A stretch of 28,985 nucleotides of DNA, taken from CAZIWJ01 sp964542855. Its GTDB lineage: Bacteria; Bacteroidota; Bacteroidia; Cytophagales; Cyclobacteriaceae. Every line of letters begins with the position of its first letter. Within the stretch, counting starts at the first letter, position 1. Below the pieces are notes generated by a model. The model did not search any database. It was not told the DNA's origin and worked only from the letters and a program-made list of their open reading frames with translations. The DNA is taken from positions 1 through 28,985 of the forward strand of contig CAZIWJ010000012.1 of NCBI GenBank assembly GCA_964542855.1. Direction: 5' to 3'. Shown here piece by piece: positions 26,502 through 28,985 of this stretch. A program made the position numbers and the translations under genes.

Positions 26502-26516
26502 CTTGTTTTAAACAAG
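26502..26516. promoter_or_regulatory. 15-base palindrome just upstream of the FG-GAP protein gene
   Basis: CTTGTTT-T-AAACAAG is a perfect 7-bp inverted repeat with one central base, 12 bases before the ATG at 26489. Its place in the leader allows either a repressor site or a small hairpin affecting translation. The AT-rich context makes chance occurrence possible. Confidence 0.3.
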
Positions 26517-26648
26517 AATAGGATAATTACGCGACAGCCACGCTGCCATTCTCTATACAATATTACATGGCTGATGAATCGCCTTTAATAGTAGCTCTCA
26601 ACAACTCATTTGGCCGTTTATTGTAACAAAATGATAAATAATTAGGCG

Positions 26649-27428
26649 GTGGTTTTTCGTGTTTTTTTAATTATAACGCTGTTTTCCAGTGTATCCGGGT
26701 ACAGCCAGCTAACCGTTGGCCCGGTAGCCGGTTACCGGTACGGAAAAGTGATCTACGATGATCGTTACACCGGTGAGCCGCTAGACATACAATGGAAGCC
26801 TGATTTCAGCGCAGGCCTGGTGGTGAACTATGCGGCTTCTGACTTCATTGCGTTAAACGCGGAAGTGCTTTACGGGCAGCGCGGCAAGAAAGTATTCTCT
26901 CGTACTGCGGTAGAGCTAAACCAGATCACTGGCCGATACCAGTTCATTGAATTGCCTGCCTTGCTGCAATTCAATATTCCTCAGCAAGGAACTGCGTTAA
27001 GCTGGTTTATTAACCTCGGGCCCAGGGCTTCCTACTGGCTGGGAGGCAAAGGCGAAGTAATTGCTTTTCAGTCGGGTGGGAGGGAAGGAACCTTCGAACT
27101 ACCTTACAGTATTAATTTTAAAGGAAATGTTACCCCGGCCCGGAACCAGTTAAGCATTACATCACCAAAACTGATGCAATTCAGCCTCGACCTGGGCGTA
27201 GGTAACTACTGGAAATACCGAAAAAACCGTTCAATCATGACCGAAGTGCGGGCTTCCTATTTCACCTCTTTTCTGGCCGAGGAATCGGCCGTTCCAATTG
27301 GTATTAGCGGTTTTAACGATTACTTCCTGTTTCGTTCGCTGTACCTGGAATTTCGAGTGGCCTACCTGTTCAACCTGAACCTGCACGAATTAATGCGGGG
27401 TAAAAGCCGGGGAGCACCCAAGTATTGA
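26649..27428 (+). CDS. PorT-like outer-membrane beta-barrel protein
   Basis: The start is a GTG at 26649, since an in-frame TAG lies just upstream. A short signal peptide ends at SGYSQ, followed by LTVGPVAGYRYGKVIYDD. The 259-residue protein alternates short hydrophobic strands with turns (FSAGLVVNYAA, ALNAEVLYGQRG, YQFIELPALLQFNI, SWFINLGPRASYWLGG, MQFSLDLGVGNYW). This is the pattern of the PorT-like 8-stranded outer-membrane barrel family (OMP_b-brl_2). PorT itself is a T9SS component of similar length, but this family is large and many members are unrelated to secretion. It lies among T9SS-type genes, which makes a link plausible. It ends in a basic tail (RGKSRGAPKY), unusual for a barrel, where an aromatic last residue is typical; here Tyr is last. 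Confidence 0.75.
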   Translation: MVFRVFLIITLFSSVSGYSQLTVGPVAGYRYGKVIYDDRYTGEPLDIQWKPDFSAGLVVNYAASDFIALNAEVLYGQRGKKVFSRTAVELNQITGRYQFIELPALLQFNIPQQGTALSWFINLGPRASYWLGGKGEVIAFQSGGREGTFELPYSINFKGNVTPARNQLSITSPKLMQFSLDLGVGNYWKYRKNRSIMTEVRASYFTSFLAEESAVPIGISGFNDYFLFRSLYLEFRVAYLFNLNLHELMRGKSRGAPKY

Positions 27429-27993
27429 CCCGGTTTATAAACTCATTGATCGTAACCCCCCTGATAATCCTAAAACAGGATGAACCCGGCAGTTGATGTT
27501 TCCGTGAATAACCGGCCGGCCTGCAATAATTGAATTGCGGGCGGGCTTCGTGCTGTTAGCTGGTTTATACTGGTTGATACACTTACAGACCTGCCTTCAA
27601 GTTATATTATGAGCTTTTCCCAACCCGGGAAAACAGGGTCATATTGAATAAAATTTTAAAAATGTAAAGAGGCTTTATTTTCAACAAAAATCATTTTTTA
27701 AGCCCGTAAGCTTTAAAATAGAAGCGCTAAATCTTAAAAAAATGAAGGAAAAACCATTCTTCAATCAGCAAATATTACACCCGAACCATGACGTTATGCT
27801 CTTAAAAATTCGGTTAAAGCCTTCTACAGAAGCTGCTAAAGTTATACTGCCAGTAAAAAAGTAGCCAAACTGTCCATTTCTTTTACAGGTAAGGTTTCAA
27901 GCCTGCGTGCGCCGGGGTTTTCCCCGGTTCATTGCCTTCTATTGAATGGTGTGGCAATTGATCTTCATTGGGTGGGACGATGACACAATAACC
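27429..27993. other. Intergenic region before the second PorP/SprF gene
   Basis: Mostly AT-rich with short palindromes: ATCCT-AAAAC-AGGAT, GCAAT-AATTGA-ATTGC, and CCGGGG-TTTT-CCCCGG (27912-27927). The last forms a very stable six-pair hairpin, but no T run follows on either strand. A 40-codon open frame is listed separately. I see no RNA gene and no clear promoter pair. Confidence 0.5.
27742..27864 (+). CDS. Possible 40-residue small protein
   Basis: An ATG at 27742 opens 40 codons (MKEKPFFNQQILHPNHDVML onward, ending KVILPVKK) to TAG at 27862. It has no signal peptide or membrane segment and is rich in Lys and hydrophobics. No Shine-Dalgarno sequence is visible; the ATG follows an A run. 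An open frame of this size can arise by chance, so this is a candidate only. Confidence 0.2.
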   Translation: MKEKPFFNQQILHPNHDVMLLKIRLKPSTEAAKVILPVKK

Positions 27994-28985
27994 ATGAAGA
28001 TACAATATTACTACATACAGAGCATTACAGTTTTCACGTTGCTTGTTACGATGGGAATCTTCTCCAGGGTTAACGGACAAGACCCTCAGTTTTCCCAGTA
28101 CTATTCGGCCGGAGCTTACCTGAACCCGGCATTGATCGGGTTGGAAGATAAAGCTTCTATCTCTCTCAATCATCGTGAGCAGAAGCTGGGCGTTAGTAAT
28201 TCGTTTATTCTAAGCCAGGTATCTTTTGTTCAGCCCATCAACTTCGCTGCTGGAAAAAGTAAGAAAATTGGTGGGGTAGGGGTTTCTGTATATAATGATA
28301 TTTCTGGAATATCAGGGTACCTTCGAAAAACCGGCATGATGCTTTCGGCTGCCTACAATGCCAGAATTAATGACCAGTCAACGCTGACCTTTGGTATCCA
28401 GGGGAACCATACCCAGAAGATGGTCAACTTTAATAAACTGGAGTGGGGGTCGCAGTATAATCCGGAAAGAGGATATGACCAATCCATGCAATCGAGCTAT
28501 TCTGGAGCTACAGATAAAACCGGCTTTACTTCATTTAACGCTGGGGCTATTTTTGAATTCCAACCCGTTACTGATCCTAAAAAAGGGCCCGCTTCCTGGT
28601 ATGTTGGCCTAACCGGTTCAAACCTGAACGTGCCCAACGAATCATTGGTCGATGACATCGGCAACCTGAAAGTACCGGCCTTATTGAAATTCCACGCCGG
28701 CTTTTCCAAAATAGTAAAGCAAAAAATTAATATTCAGCCCAGCGTGCTGGTGATGAAACAGCGCACAGCCTACCAGGTAAACATAGGTTCTAACCTCTCA
28801 TGGAAGTTAAATAACTATGCACAAGTGAATAAGGACATTGAACTGGATGCCGGACTATGGTACCGGTTAAACGATTCGTTTATCCTGGGTGCCGGAGGAT
28901 CTTACCAGGGCTTTACCCTGGCGATGAGCTACGATTTAAATACTCCTCCCCTGAAATATGATGTGCCCGCCGATGGGGGTACGAT
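27994..28985 (+). CDS. PorP/SprF family type IX secretion membrane protein, second copy, cut by window end
   Basis: An ATG at 27994 opens a frame that has no stop by the window end: 330 codons plus two bases. The signal peptide ends at SRVNGQ. The family motif follows directly, DPQFSQYYSAGAYLNPALIG, then ASISLNHREQKLG. Barrel-like strands continue (GGVGVSVYNDISG, STLTFGIQGNHTQKM, WYVGLTGSNLNVPNESL, KLNNYAQVNKDIELDAGLWY) through FILGAGGSYQGFTLAMSYDL, which is close to the usual family C-terminus. Then comes PPLKYDVPADGGT, so the protein runs on a little past the usual barrel end. It is clearly diverged from the copy at 22363, with a different motif variant (DPQFSQYY against NPVYSQYL). A partner substrate gene probably lies outside the window. 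Confidence 0.9.
   Translation, partial: MKIQYYYIQSITVFTLLVTMGIFSRVNGQDPQFSQYYSAGAYLNPALIGLEDKASISLNHREQKLGVSNSFILSQVSFVQPINFAAGKSKKIGGVGVSVYNDISGISGYLRKTGMMLSAAYNARINDQSTLTFGIQGNHTQKMVNFNKLEWGSQYNPERGYDQSMQSSYSGATDKTGFTSFNAGAIFEFQPVTDPKKGPASWYVGLTGSNLNVPNESLVDDIGNLKVPALLKFHAGFSKIVKQKINIQPSVLVMKQRTAYQVNIGSNLSWKLNNYAQVNKDIELDAGLWYRLNDSFILGAGGSYQGFTLAMSYDLNTPPLKYDVPADGGT

Noticed and set aside
27912..27927. CCGGGG-TTTT-CCCCGG hairpin as a terminator
   Set aside because: No T run follows on either strand, and it lies about 480 bases past the nearest plus-strand stop.
27883..28173. 96-codon minus-strand open frame
   Set aside because: It overlaps the start and signal peptide of the second PorP/SprF gene, whose family match is clear.

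Overview
The window looks like chromosomal DNA of a member of the Bacteroidota, most likely a gliding or adhesive marine-type Cytophagales. The evidence is the set of type IX secretion system (T9SS) families, the Bacteroidota-type PurM and AlaS, the scarcity of Shine-Dalgarno sequences before clear starts, and TAnnTTTG-like promoter elements. The lineage is an inference from protein families; no rRNA is present.

Layout. Bases 1-590 hold gene debris: a broken minus-strand reading frame (12-358) abuts a 5'-truncated, frameshifted remnant of the tRNA hydroxylase MiaE (345-587). Bases 565-4617 are a compact minus-strand run: a conserved small protein of unknown function, a PorE-like lipoprotein (TPR, PD40 propeller, OmpA domain), purM, and a small basic protein. 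A terminator at 4711-4749 separates this run from an M23 peptidoglycan peptidase (4773-5747), which diverges from alaS (5895-8507). A spacer full of inverted repeats leads to a caspase-fold lipoprotein (8625-10073).

The centre (10091-21766) is one minus-strand gene for a 3,891-residue cell-surface protein. In order it has a signal peptide, L-type-lectin-like domain, cadherin-like domain, about 34 Ig-like (SprB-like) repeats with a LamG domain inserted into the first, and a type B T9SS sorting domain. Divergent from it is a PorP/SprF-family protein (22363-23313). That gene converges, sharing a TTAA for both stops, on a second T9SS substrate (23310-26489) with an IPT/TIG domain, a seven-unit FG-GAP/VCBS propeller, Ig and PKD domains, and a type B sorting domain. 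A PorT-like beta-barrel protein (26649-27428) and a second PorP/SprF-family gene, cut by the window edge (27994 onward), complete the window.

How they fit together. Type B sorting-domain proteins such as SprB depend on a PorP/SprF partner for secretion or attachment. Two such substrates, two PorP/SprF proteins, a PorE-like peptidoglycan anchor and a PorT-like barrel point to an adhesin export and display locus. The strongest new signal is in the giant protein. Its repeats each carry two cysteines, except for two adjacent pairs; in both pairs the first repeat has lost its first cysteine and the next has lost its second. That is what would be expected if disulfides staple each repeat to the next along the stalk.
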